A stretch of 14,774 nt of DNA from SZUA-584 sp041656035 (GTDB taxonomy: Bacteria; Bacillota; Clostridia; Christensenellales; SZUA-584), in assembly GCA_964586785.1 (NCBI GenBank), contig CAZPHS010000032.1:1-14774 (forward strand), given 5' to 3'. Shown here in pieces: positions 7,282 through 13,322 of this stretch (within the stretch, counting starts at the first letter, position 1; each line of letters begins with the position of its first letter). The position numbers were made by a program, and so were the translations under genes. Below the pieces are notes generated by a model. That model was not told where the DNA came from and made no database searches. It worked only from the letters and a program-made list of their open reading frames with translations.

Positions 7282-8142
7282 ACTGAGCTTTACATCTATA
7301 ACCAGAGGCTCATAAAGGAGTTTACCGTTTTCACTGAAAGGCACAAACTCAATTGTCATGTCTTTAGCGCTGCTCATTACAGGCATAGGTATGCCATCAT
7401 AACCTGATATGCTATCAGGTTGTATCCAGAAATTGCAATTGTTGTACCAGGCAAAATAGCCGTCTTGATGAATTATTATATCGAAATAATATGTTGTCAT
7501 CTTTTTTACGGAACTATCCACAGTTTTCGTGTTGAGGGACAGCATATCACGCGAGAAGTTCAATGACATTATTTCTATGGTAAGCATGCCGTCTGTTGCA
7601 AAATACTCTCCTGATTCAAAACTGTATTCTTTGTTTTCCGTTAAAATATTTGCGGTACCGGCATCAAGCTCTATATCGGTAACCTCAAGCCATAGTAAAT
7701 CTATATGATTACCTGCTTCATCGGCGACAAAGCCTTTGCCCTGGATAATCCCATATACATATACGGTTTGGTTGAGCGAAAGATCGACCGCCAAGCTGTC
7801 TTTAAAATCGAGCACCGTAAGGGTTCGTATACCGCCGTTTTTAATATAGCCATTAGCGTAATACATTGTATTTGCTTCAACCTGTTGCTTTTCGCTTATA
7901 ATATTGAACGGGCTCGCATATTTTTTCCCCGTGTAAGCGTCTGGGTCAGCATATATTTCGGCAGCATGGGCAAAACTGTATGAAGATAATTCTTTTTTTA
8001 TAATTGATTCTGTTGGTTTCTCATCAGTAATTAAAATCTGTGTTTTATCGGGCTCGTTTTCCATAACCGTTTCCGTCTTTCCGCAGGCTGCAAGTGAAAA
8101 GCATAAAACCAATAAGATAATTAATGTTGTAATTCTTATCAT
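7276..8142 (-). CDS. Lipoprotein of unknown function
   Basis: I do not recognise a named family. The start is the ATG at 8142-8140, with GGAG 7 nt upstream; the frame runs 28 codons further upstream without a comparable signal. The N-terminus is a lipoprotein signal (MIRITTLIILLVLCFSLAAC, lipobox SLAAC), predicting cleavage before Cys20 and attachment to the outer face of the membrane. A polar linker follows to about residue 50. The next ~110 residues (through VYVYGIIQGKGFV...IDLLWLEVTDIE) resemble a small beta-barrel of the OB or tRNA-anti-like kind. The last ~120 residues (GEYFATDGMLTIEIMSLNFS onward) look like an immunoglobulin-like beta sandwich, as in DUF4352-type lipoproteins. These fold suggestions are inference. 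Base composition is visibly more A+T-rich than the flanking genes, which fits a recently acquired or fast-evolving gene. Confidence 0.8.
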   Translation of the reverse strand: MIRITTLIILLVLCFSLAACGKTETVMENEPDKTQILITDEKPTESIIKKELSSYSFAHAAEIYADPDAYTGKKYASPFNIISEKQQVEANTMYYANGYIKNGGIRTLTVLDFKDSLAVDLSLNQTVYVYGIIQGKGFVADEAGNHIDLLWLEVTDIELDAGTANILTENKEYSFESGEYFATDGMLTIEIMSLNFSRDMLSLNTKTVDSSVKKMTTYYFDIIIHQDGYFAWYNNCNFWIQPDSISGYDGIPMPVMSSAKDMTIEFVPFSENGKLLYEPLVIDVKLSK

Positions 8143-8267
8143 ATTTCTTCTCCTTCGCAAAGCGATTATTAATGGATATAAGCAAACGTTATACCATATA
8201 GTACCACCACGCAATGAACGGGTCAATTAAAGTTATAAGGGGAAGGGGTAAAAGAGCGGGGAAAGCG

Positions 8268-8307
8268 ATAAAAAAAGCCTCCGGCAGTTTCCATCTCCGG
8301 AGGCTTT
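8268..8307 (-). terminator. Intrinsic terminator after rplL
   Basis: Minus-strand AAAGCCTCCGG (plus 8297-8307) pairs with CCGGAGGCTTT (plus 8274-8284), an 11-bp perfect stem with a 12-nt loop, ending in a run of T (plus A-run 8271-8276). It begins 12 nt after the rplL stop. This is the strongest terminator in the window and closes the ribosomal protein cluster, so rpoB is not co-transcribed from here. Confidence 0.93.
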
Positions 8308-8319
8308 CGCAAATCAACC

Positions 8320-8697
8320 CTATTTCATTTCGGCGGTTGCGCCCGCTTCCTTAAGCTTGGCGATAACGTCGGCGGCTTCTTCTTTAGGCACGTTTTCTTT
8401 AACTATGCTGGGCGCGCCGTCAACCAAATCTTTCGCTTCCTTAAGGCCAAGGCCGGTAAGCTCGCGGACAACCTTTATAACCTTTATTTTTTCGGCGCCC
8501 ACTTCTTTAAGCTCAACGTTAAACTCCGTCTTTTCCTCTTCGGCCGCCGCGGCGGGACCTGCCGCCGCCGGGCCTGCCGCAACGGCAACGGGCGCGGCCG
8601 CGCTTACGCCGAATTTATCTTCAATAGCCTTGATAAGCTCGGAGAGCTCAAGCACCGTCATTTTCTCGATAGATTCGAGTATCTGATTCATATCCAT
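8320..8697 (-). CDS. rplL: Large ribosomal subunit protein L7/L12
   Basis: Stalk protein bL12, which forms dimers on L10 and recruits translation GTPases. The 125-residue length is normal. The N-terminal dimerisation helices (QILESIEKMTVLELSELIKAIEDKFGV) are followed by an Ala/Pro/Gly hinge at about residues 35-52 and the C-terminal factor-binding domain (KIKVIKVVRELTGLGLKEAK, then LVDGAPSIVKENV). The start is the ATG at 8697-8695, 8 nt after GGAGG; an upstream in-frame TTG would place the ribosome binding site inside the gene. It lies 45 nt after rplJ and ends just before a strong terminator, with no rpoB downstream. Confidence 0.97.
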   Translation of the reverse strand: MDMNQILESIEKMTVLELSELIKAIEDKFGVSAAAPVAVAAGPAAAGPAAAAEEEKTEFNVELKEVGAEKIKVIKVVRELTGLGLKEAKDLVDGAPSIVKENVPKEEAADVIAKLKEAGATAEMK

Positions 8698-8742
8698 TAT
8701 TATATCCTCCAACAAATTTTAATTTTAATTGCGGCTTTACGT

Positions 8743-9270
8743 TTAAGCCTGTTTTTGTTCCTTTACCGCGTTAAGCGCGTAACCTAACTTGCATATAATT
8801 CCCGATAGCGAACGCGCGAACCCGGATATGGGCGCTTGCAGCGTTCCGGCAAGCCTGCCTAAAAGCTGTTCTTTTGAAGGCAGCTCGGCAAGGCTTTGTA
8901 TGCCCGCCGTGCCGATTATTTTTCTTCCGAGAATACCCGATTTAATTTCGGTTTTTTTAAGCTTTTTGATAAACTCGACAAGCACCTTTGCGGGAGCCGC
9001 GGGGTCGCTGTAACCGAAAGCCACGGCGGTGGGGCCGGTAAGCGTTTCGTCCAAACCTTTTATGTCAAGCATATCCACCGCGCGGCGCATAATAGCGTTT
9101 TTAATAACGCGGTACTCAACGTCGGCGTCGCGGAACTTGTTGCGCAGCTCGGTAACCTCCTCTACGGTAAGACCCCTGTAATCGTAGAATATTAAAGCCT
9201 GCGACCGCTCGATTTTGTCTTTAACGTCAAGAACAACCAGTTTTTTTAGCTCTATTGCCTTTTCACCCAA
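8743..9270 (-). CDS. rplJ: Large ribosomal subunit protein L10
   Basis: uL10 anchors L12 dimers to the ribosome at the GTPase-associated centre and represses its own operon by binding the leader RNA (family knowledge). The 175 residues fit the family. The start region KKLVVLDVKDKIERSQALIFYDYRGLTVEEVTELR and the segment YRVIKNAIMRRA are typical, and the C-terminal helix LARSLSGIICKLGYALNAVKEQ-like tail is where L12 binds. The start codon is TTG at 9270-9268, with AAAGGAGGTG ending 9 nt upstream; no ATG alternative is nearby. Upstream lies an L10-leader and an attenuator hairpin, so expression is probably controlled at premature termination. Confidence 0.97.
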   Translation of the reverse strand: MGEKAIELKKLVVLDVKDKIERSQALIFYDYRGLTVEEVTELRNKFRDADVEYRVIKNAIMRRAVDMLDIKGLDETLTGPTAVAFGYSDPAAPAKVLVEFIKKLKKTEIKSGILGRKIIGTAGIQSLAELPSKEQLLGRLAGTLQAPISGFARSLSGIICKLGYALNAVKEQKQA

Positions 9271-9296
9271 ATGTTTTCACCTCCTTTTAATACTAT

Positions 9297-9342
9297 AAAT
9301 CAAAAACCCTTTTAAGCGCGGAAAGCCACACAAAAAAGGGTT
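9297..9342 (-). terminator. Attenuator hairpin in the rplJ leader
   Basis: Minus-strand AACCCTTTT (plus 9334-9342) pairs with AAAAGGGTT (plus 9305-9313), and the inner GTGTGG/CCGCGC can pair with G-U wobbles around a CTTT loop. A T-run (plus 9302-9306) follows, and the stem is separated from the rplJ start by about 34 nt including the ribosome binding site. A terminator between an L10-leader and rplJ is the known arrangement for L10-dependent attenuation in Firmicutes. Confidence 0.75.
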
Positions 9343-9413
9343 GTCTTTTCGTATAAACTCTCCTCGACAGGCTTTAATTTTTAAGCGCCGGGCGCCTGTT
9401 GTCTTCGGTAAGG
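9343..9413 (-). ncRNA. L10-leader RNA (L10(L12)4 binding site)
   Basis: The minus strand carries the conserved L10-leader signature: ACCGAAGACAACAGGCGCC, then GCCTGTCGAGGAG. ACAGGC (plus GCCTGT, 9394-9399) pairs with GCCTGT (plus ACAGGC, 9367-9372), giving the stem flanking the kink-turn-like AAGAC and CGAGG strands that resemble the L10 site on 23S rRNA. It lies in the rplA-rplJ gap immediately before a terminator hairpin. Binding of free L10-L12 would favour termination (known for the family). Confidence 0.85.
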
Positions 9414-9467
9414 TTTTCGATATTTTATTTTATGACTGTGTTATTTTATCAGCGTACAAGACGCGTG

Positions 9468-10163
9468 TCAACCGGTAAACCGTACGGGATTAACCTTAAC
9501 CCCCGGACCCATTGTCGAAGAAATAACAACGCTTTTCAAATACGTCCCCTTTGACGCGGACGGCTTGGCTTTTACAACTGCTTCCATAAGCGTGCGCAAA
9601 TTATCCGCGAGTTTTTCCTTGCCGAAGCTTTTTTTGCCTATTATGACGTGTATAATGGCCGTTTTGTCAACGCGGTATTCAACTTTACCGGCTTTGATAT
9701 CCGTTATCGCGCGCGCTACTTCCCTCGTAACCGTGCCTGACTTAGGGTTGGGCATAAGCCCCTTAGGGCCAAGCACGCGTCCTATTTTACCGACTACGCC
9801 CATCATATCGGGCGTGGCGACGCAAACGTCAAACTCGAACCAGTTTTCGTTTTTGATTTTCTCGACAAACTCGTCCCCGCCGACATAATCGGCGCCTGCC
9901 TGCTCGGCTTCTTTCGCAAGGTCTCCCTTGGCGAAAACCAGCACACGCTGTATTTTGCCCGTTCCGTGGGGGAGAACCAGAGCGCCTCTTACCTGCTGGT
10001 CGGCATGACGCGGGTCTACACCCAGCCTTATTGACACCTCTATTGTTTCATCAAACTTGGCGCGGGCCGCATCTATCGAAATCTGCAAAGCGTCTTCCGG
10101 ATCGTGCAGCGCGTTTTTATCGTAAGTTTTTAGGCTGTCCTGATACTTTTTTCCTCTTTTCAT
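9468..10163 (-). CDS. rplA: Large ribosomal subunit protein L1
   Basis: uL1 forms the mobile L1 stalk near the E site and in many bacteria represses translation of its own operon. The 231-residue length is standard. Family segments seen are TIEVSIRLGVDPRHADQQVR, the VLPHGTGK block, ATPDMMGVVGKIGRVLGPKG, LMPNPKSGTVT, and the closing SSTMGPGVKVNP. The ATG at 10163 follows AAGGAGGAT, with 5 nt from the GGAGG. It lies 87 nt after rplK, a gap that contains a small GC hairpin, and is followed by about 197 nt of leader before rplJ. Confidence 0.98.
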   Translation of the reverse strand: MKRGKKYQDSLKTYDKNALHDPEDALQISIDAARAKFDETIEVSIRLGVDPRHADQQVRGALVLPHGTGKIQRVLVFAKGDLAKEAEQAGADYVGGDEFVEKIKNENWFEFDVCVATPDMMGVVGKIGRVLGPKGLMPNPKSGTVTREVARAITDIKAGKVEYRVDKTAIIHVIIGKKSFGKEKLADNLRTLMEAVVKAKPSASKGTYLKSVVISSTMGPGVKVNPVRFTG

Positions 10164-10203
10164 GCTATCCTCCTTGTGGTTTAAGCGGCTTTATTTAGGA
10201 GTT

Positions 10204-10226
10204 CCCGAGAAAGCGGCTCTTTCGGG
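10204..10226 (-). other. Hairpin in the rplK-rplA gap
   Basis: Minus-strand CCCGAAAG (plus CTTTCGGG, 10219-10226) pairs with CTT-bulge-TCGGG (plus 10204-10213) around a 5-nt loop with a two-base bulge. There is no T-run, so it is unlikely to terminate. It could be an RNA processing or protein-binding element, or have no function. Confidence 0.35.
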
Positions 10227-10250
10227 GCACACCCGGCCTCCCACATTAAT

Positions 10251-10676
10251 CTAGTCGACGATTTCAACGCCCATGCTTCTTGCCGTGCCGGCAATCATAC
10301 GCATAGCCGCCTTTGTGCTTGCCGCGTTAAGGTCGGGCATTTTCAGCTCGGCAATTTCTTTTAACTGGGCTTGCGTAATCTTACCTATTTTTTTGTTGTT
10401 TGGTTCGCCGCTGCCCGATTCAATGCCTATGGCCTTTTTGATAAGAACGGGAGCCGGCGGCGTTTTCATGATAAACGAGAACGTTCTGTCCGCGTAAACC
10501 GTGATAACGACAGGTATAATATAACCCACCTGTTTGGCCGTCTTCTCATTGAATTCTTTGCAAAAACCCATGATATTGACACCGTGCTGACCAAGCGCCG
10601 GGCCTACCGGCGGTGCGGGCGTGGCCTTGCCTGCAGGAATCTGCAGTTTGACGTAACCGGAAATCTTCTTTGCCAT
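10251..10676 (-). CDS. rplK: Large ribosomal subunit protein L11
   Basis: uL11 binds the 23S rRNA GTPase-associated region with L10 and is needed for stringent-factor activation. The 141 residues match the family exactly. The N-terminal domain has KLQIPAGKATPAPPVGPALG and GVNIMGFCKEFN; the C-terminal rRNA-binding domain has KIGKITQAQLKEIAELKMPDLNA in two parts, then GTARSMGVEI. The start is the ATG at 10676-10674, 5 nt after GGAGGTG; an upstream in-frame start in the frame has no such signal. It is preceded by a folded leader of about 120 nt after nusG. Confidence 0.98.
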   Translation of the reverse strand: MAKKISGYVKLQIPAGKATPAPPVGPALGQHGVNIMGFCKEFNEKTAKQVGYIIPVVITVYADRTFSFIMKTPPAPVLIKKAIGIESGSGEPNNKKIGKITQAQLKEIAELKMPDLNAASTKAAMRMIAGTARSMGVEIVD

Positions 10677-10699
10677 GGTTACACCTCCTGATGCTAAAA

Positions 10700-10768
10700 T
10701 GTGGTACAAGCGGAATTGCTAAAACTCGCCGCGGCTTTCGCCGTTTTAGGGCTGTGCTTCCTCCCACT
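10700..10768 (-). promoter_or_regulatory. Structured leader upstream of rplK
   Basis: Between nusG and rplK the minus strand can fold into a closed structure. A basal GTGG (plus CCAC, 10764-10767) pairs with CCAC (plus GTGG, 10701-10704). A middle stem CTAAAAC/GTTTTAG (plus 10743-10749 with 10719-10725) encloses CGGC-GAAA-GCCG (plus 10732-10743), which has a GNRA tetraloop. GTGGGAGG and ACCACA flanks before rplK are, as I recall, seen in other Firmicutes. It may be an L1- or L11-binding autoregulatory element (inference). Confidence 0.5.
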
Positions 10769-10774
10769 TGCGAT

Positions 10775-10794
10775 AAAAAGAAGCAAAACTTCTT
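10775..10794 (-). terminator. Weak terminator directly after nusG
   Basis: Minus-strand AAGAAG (plus 10789-10794) pairs with CTTCTT (plus 10778-10783) with a 5-nt loop and a T-run (plus A-run 10775-10779). The stem starts 1 nt after the nusG stop. It is short and A-U rich, so it probably lets a fraction of transcription pass to rplK. Confidence 0.45.
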
Positions 10795-10795
10795 A

Positions 10796-11422
10796 TTAAA
10801 TCCTTTTTATCTGGACGAAATCCAAATCGACCAGAGTGTCGCGCCCGAACATAGACACGACAACTTTCACTTTCTGTTTGTCGGGCTGAACCTCTTTTAC
10901 AACGCCCACGAAGCTCTCGAGCGGGCCCGACGTGACCATCACGTTTTCGCCAATTTCGACGTCAAGCTTTATGGGCACGTTTTCAACGCCCATAGCCCGA
11001 ACCTCTTTATCGGTCAGCGGGATAGGCTTAGAACCGGGGCCGACGAAGCCCGTAACGCCGCGGGTGTTGCGCACCACATACCATGATTCATCGTCAAGAA
11101 TCATCTTGACCATAACATACCCGGGATAGCGTTTTTTCATAACGTGCTTTTTCTTGCCGTTTTTAACCTCTATGCTCTCTTCCATGGGAACCTTAACTTC
11201 GAGTATTATCTCCTCAAAGCCGCGGTTTTGTATGGCCTTTTCAAGATTGGCCTTAACCTTGTTTTCATAGCCTGAATAGGTATGAACCACGTACCAATAT
11301 GGTTTATCGGTTTTTTCCTGCTTGATAAACACGCCGGAAAGCTCGCTCTTTTTTGTCTGTTCAGTTTTTGTTTCCGACGGCGGCGCGGCCGCGGTTTTGT
11401 CGGTTATTACATCTTCGGACAT
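10796..11422 (-). CDS. nusG: Transcription termination/antitermination factor NusG
   Basis: NusG binds RNA polymerase and, in different contexts, promotes or suppresses pausing and termination. The NGN domain starts at about residue 40 (KPYWYVVHTYSGYENKVKANL), with KKRYPGYVMVKM and VRNTRGVTGFVGPG. The KOW domain is at the end (IGENVMVTSGPLESFVGVVKEV, then VVSMFGRDTLVDLDF). The 208-residue length exceeds the usual ~175-180 because of a charged, low-complexity N-terminal extension of about 38 residues. The ATG at 11422 is preceded directly by an in-frame TAA and by no ribosome binding site within normal distance. An AAGGAG about 44 nt upstream may be brought near by a hairpin. Confidence 0.96.
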   Translation of the reverse strand: MSEDVITDKTAAAPPSETKTEQTKKSELSGVFIKQEKTDKPYWYVVHTYSGYENKVKANLEKAIQNRGFEEIILEVKVPMEESIEVKNGKKKHVMKKRYPGYVMVKMILDDESWYVVRNTRGVTGFVGPGSKPIPLTDKEVRAMGVENVPIKLDVEIGENVMVTSGPLESFVGVVKEVQPDKQKVKVVVSMFGRDTLVDLDFVQIKRI

Positions 11423-11431
11423 TTATAAAGT

Positions 11432-11472
11432 GCGCTTATAAAAACAAATGCGTTTTAAAAGCGCGTCTCCTT
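11432..11472 (-). promoter_or_regulatory. Hairpin between a distant ribosome binding site and the nusG start
   Basis: In the secE-nusG gap, AAGGAG (plus 11467-11472) overlaps the secE stop. GCGCTTTTA (plus 11456-11464) can pair with TATAAGCGC (plus 11432-11440), 8 of 9 positions matching, enclosing 15 nt. If folded, the ribosome binding site would lie 2 nt before the stem and the ATG 9 nt after it, an effective spacing of about 11 nt. This resembles hairpin-bridged initiation known from phage T4 gene 38. It is inference from base pairing only. Confidence 0.4.
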
Positions 11473-11743
11473 ATTTTTTTAGCATAAGGTTAAACAGCGT
11501 ACTTAACCCTAAATCCATCAAGCCCACAATAATCGCTATAACAACAATAAAAGCGATAACGGCGCCCGTGTATTTTAAAAGCTCCTTGCCGGTCGGCCAC
11601 GTAACTTTCTTAAGTTCCGATATAACGTCTTTAAAGAAACGCGCCGGACTTTTACGCTTTTTCTTTTTTGCCAGTTTGGCCGCTTTTTTTTGCTGCTCGA
11701 GCTTATCTTTCTTTTCGTTGCCGAGTAATTTTGTTTTTGCCAT
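11471..11743 (-). CDS. secE: Preprotein translocase subunit SecE
   Basis: Clamp subunit of the SecYEG membrane channel. The 90-residue protein has a lysine-rich cytoplasmic N-terminus, the family hallmark amphipathic segment FFKDVISELKKVTWPTGKEL, and one transmembrane helix (TGAVIAFIVVIAIIVGLMDLGL), as in the short Gram-positive form rather than the three-helix E. coli form. The ATG at 11743 has AGGA 10 nt upstream and AAGGG nearer. It lies 30 nt after rpmG and 48 nt before nusG, the conserved order. Confidence 0.96.
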   Translation of the reverse strand: MAKTKLLGNEKKDKLEQQKKAAKLAKKKKRKSPARFFKDVISELKKVTWPTGKELLKYTGAVIAFIVVIAIIVGLMDLGLSTLFNLMLKK

Positions 11744-11773
11744 AACCCTTACATCCTAAACATTTTTTACAAA

Positions 11774-11923
11774 CTACTTTGTTTCTTTGTGCGCGGTATG
11801 CTTCTTGCAGAAACGGCAGTATTTGTTCATATCCATTCTGTCGGGATCGTTCTTCTTATTTTTCATAGTGTTGTAATTTCTCTGCTTGCACTCAGTACAT
11901 GCCAGTGTAATTTTGGTACGCAT
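11774..11923 (-). CDS. rpmG: Large ribosomal subunit protein L33
   Basis: A 49-residue bL33 found by reading the minus strand: MRTKITLACTECKQRNYNT, then KNDPDRMDMNKYCRFCKKHT and a short basic tail ending in stop TAG at 11776-11774. The four cysteines (9, 12, 36 and 39) form two CxxC pairs, so this is the zinc-binding form; many genomes also carry a cysteine-free paralogue used under zinc limitation (family knowledge). The ATG at 11923 follows GGAGG by 6 nt. It is the first gene of the rpmG-secE-nusG-rplKAJL cluster, a typical Firmicute position, and is preceded by a promoter and a leader hairpin. Confidence 0.96.
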   Translation of the reverse strand: MRTKITLACTECKQRNYNTMKNKKNDPDRMDMNKYCRFCKKHTAHKETK

Positions 11924-11955
11924 CGGTATCCTCCAAACAAATCTCCGGCGCAATT

Positions 11956-11978
11956 AAAAAAGGCCTCAAAAAGCCTTT
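11956..11978 (-). terminator. Terminator-like hairpin in the rpmG leader
   Basis: Minus-strand AAAGGC (plus 11973-11978) pairs with GCCTTT (plus 11959-11964) with an 8-nt loop, followed by a T-run (plus A-run 11956-11961). It lies downstream of the predicted rpmG promoter and about 13 nt after its expected start point. It can therefore both stop read-through from the exporter operon and attenuate rpmG transcripts. Confidence 0.6.
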
Positions 11979-11997
11979 CCCTAAAAGCACTATATGT

Positions 11998-12026
11998 AAT
12001 CTATCACAAGCGTTAAGTGTTGTCAA
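11998..12026 (-). promoter_or_regulatory. Promoter of the rpmG-secE-nusG-rpl cluster
   Basis: The minus strand has a consensus TTGACA (plus 12021-12026), exactly 17 nt of spacer, and TAGATT (plus 11998-12003). The predicted start is near 11991, giving a leader of about 68 nt before the rpmG ATG. This is the best sigma-A match in the window, as expected for a ribosomal protein cluster. Confidence 0.82.
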
Positions 12027-12038
12027 CGATTATGATAA

Positions 12039-12061
12039 AGCTTTTTTAGACACTAAAAGCT
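12039..12061 (-). terminator. Weak hairpin at the end of the second exporter operon
   Basis: Minus-strand AGCTTTT (plus 12055-12061) pairs with AAAAGCT (plus 12039-12045) with a 9-nt loop, overlapping the permease stop codon. The tail is TTATCAT rather than a T-run. It may contribute to termination just upstream of the rpmG promoter. Confidence 0.35.
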
Positions 12062-13322
12062 ATTCCTCCCGTAAATTGCTTATTATCTCAACCTGAGTTG
12101 ATTGAAAGGCAAACATCAGACTAAAGACCATACTTAAAGACAAAGAACAGACGAGAAACATAATTACGGAATAGGGCGAAATATAAACAATCCATTCCTT
12201 TCCCAAAACAAAAGCCTGATATGCTTTATACCCAATCATCAAGTCAATAACCAACGTTGCCGACAGAAGCGTGTCAAACAGCAGCACACACAAGCTTTCG
12301 TAGAGAAACTGGCGTACAATGTGCCCTTTGCCCGCCCCAAGCGCGCGTTTTACGCCAATTTCATAGCGGCGTTCCTGCAGCGCGTTAGTAAAACTGCTGT
12401 ATAAGTTGATGCCCAAAAGCACAAGAATAACGGCGGCGATGTAAGCCTTGTTTGCCTTTTCGATAGCCAATAAGTCGTTCGCGGCTTTTTGCGCCTCAGA
12501 CACGCCGTATGTCCAAAATCCTAAAGCGCGGGCGTAAGCAATTGCCTTTTCGGGCGTGGCGGTGTTTACCCAAACCGAATACTCTGCAGACGTGCTGAAT
12601 TCACCGACGTCTTCGCGGGAAAGCAATCCCGCGGAAAGATACATTTTCCCCCAACCGTAAACGGAGCCGTCCTTATCAAGCAGCAGTTTCTCCTCAAACG
12701 TATCGTTGCATACCCCAACCGCCGTCAGCACCCAGTCACAGCTTTTTCCATCCTGCCAATCAAAATGTATAAGAATGCGCAAGGGGCTTTGCGCCCCGCC
12801 ATCTATAAGCGCGTTATACCAGCTTTCATTGATAATAACTTCATTTTCCTTTAAATCAAAGTCCTGTTTTTCTCCTGATAACCCTATAGGAGCCGCCGTA
12901 CAAAGTCCGCTGGTTTTTTCAAAATCGATATTATACCATCTGTACACAGGCATATCGCCGGCGGGCAGAAAGGAACAGCTGACGTTCACATAACCGTTTA
13001 CATATTCGCAATAGCCGCCAAGGGTAGCGTAACCATAACAATCCGCGCCGGTAATATTCTTTTTAATCTGCGAAAGAAGCGCGCGGAACGCCGTGGGTTT
13101 CCCATAAATATTACTTTGTACAATCTCTCTGGGCTGTGCGAAAATTTCCTTATATTCGTTATATAATCGAGCGTCGGTAAATGATAAAAATGCGAGCAGC
13201 AGTGAAAAGGAAAGCACTACGGTAACGGAGAGCTTGGTGTAAACGAGGCGGTTTCTTTGAATCATCAGTATGCTGTGCTTTAAGTAGCGGAAAGATTGTT
13301 TTTGGCGCTTACGCGATCTCAC
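12060..13322 (-). CDS. ABC transporter permease, MacB/FtsX family (second exporter)
   Basis: Permease with four predicted membrane helices: one near residue 30-50 (VTVVLSFSLLLAFLSF), an extracytoplasmic domain of roughly 240 residues, and three C-terminal helices (AAVILVLLGINLYSSFTNAL; LLFDTLLSATLVIDLMIG; SVIMFLVCSLSLSMVFSLMF). The ERRYEIGVKRALGAGKGHIV segment matches the FtsX coupling motif. I prefer the GTG at 13322-13320 (420 aa), with GGGGGG 7 nt upstream, over a TTG six codons earlier. It overlaps the ATPase gene by 14 bp. Similarity to the other permease in the window is confined to the FtsX core motifs, and the outer domain differs, so this is not a recent duplicate. The substrate is unknown. 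Confidence 0.88.
   Translation of the reverse strand: MRSRKRQKQSFRYLKHSILMIQRNRLVYTKLSVTVVLSFSLLLAFLSFTDARLYNEYKEIFAQPREIVQSNIYGKPTAFRALLSQIKKNITGADCYGYATLGGYCEYVNGYVNVSCSFLPAGDMPVYRWYNIDFEKTSGLCTAAPIGLSGEKQDFDLKENEVIINESWYNALIDGGAQSPLRILIHFDWQDGKSCDWVLTAVGVCNDTFEEKLLLDKDGSVYGWGKMYLSAGLLSREDVGEFSTSAEYSVWVNTATPEKAIAYARALGFWTYGVSEAQKAANDLLAIEKANKAYIAAVILVLLGINLYSSFTNALQERRYEIGVKRALGAGKGHIVRQFLYESLCVLLFDTLLSATLVIDLMIGYKAYQAFVLGKEWIVYISPYSVIMFLVCSLSLSMVFSLMFAFQSTQVEIISNLREE

Noticed and set aside
8143..8226. Longer N-terminus for the lipoprotein (28 extra codons)
   Set aside because: The extension would place the signal peptide internally, and the GGAG site directly upstream of the ATG at 8142 fits a normal lipoprotein start.
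8540..8600. Repeat-like GC-rich tract that might be a mobile or CRISPR-like repeat
   Set aside because: It codes for the flexible hinge of L7/L12, which is naturally repetitive.
8357..8686. Plus-strand open frame opposite rplL with Ala-rich repeats
   Set aside because: The repeats are the complement of the GC-rich Ala/Pro/Gly hinge of L7/L12; this is a shadow of rplL.
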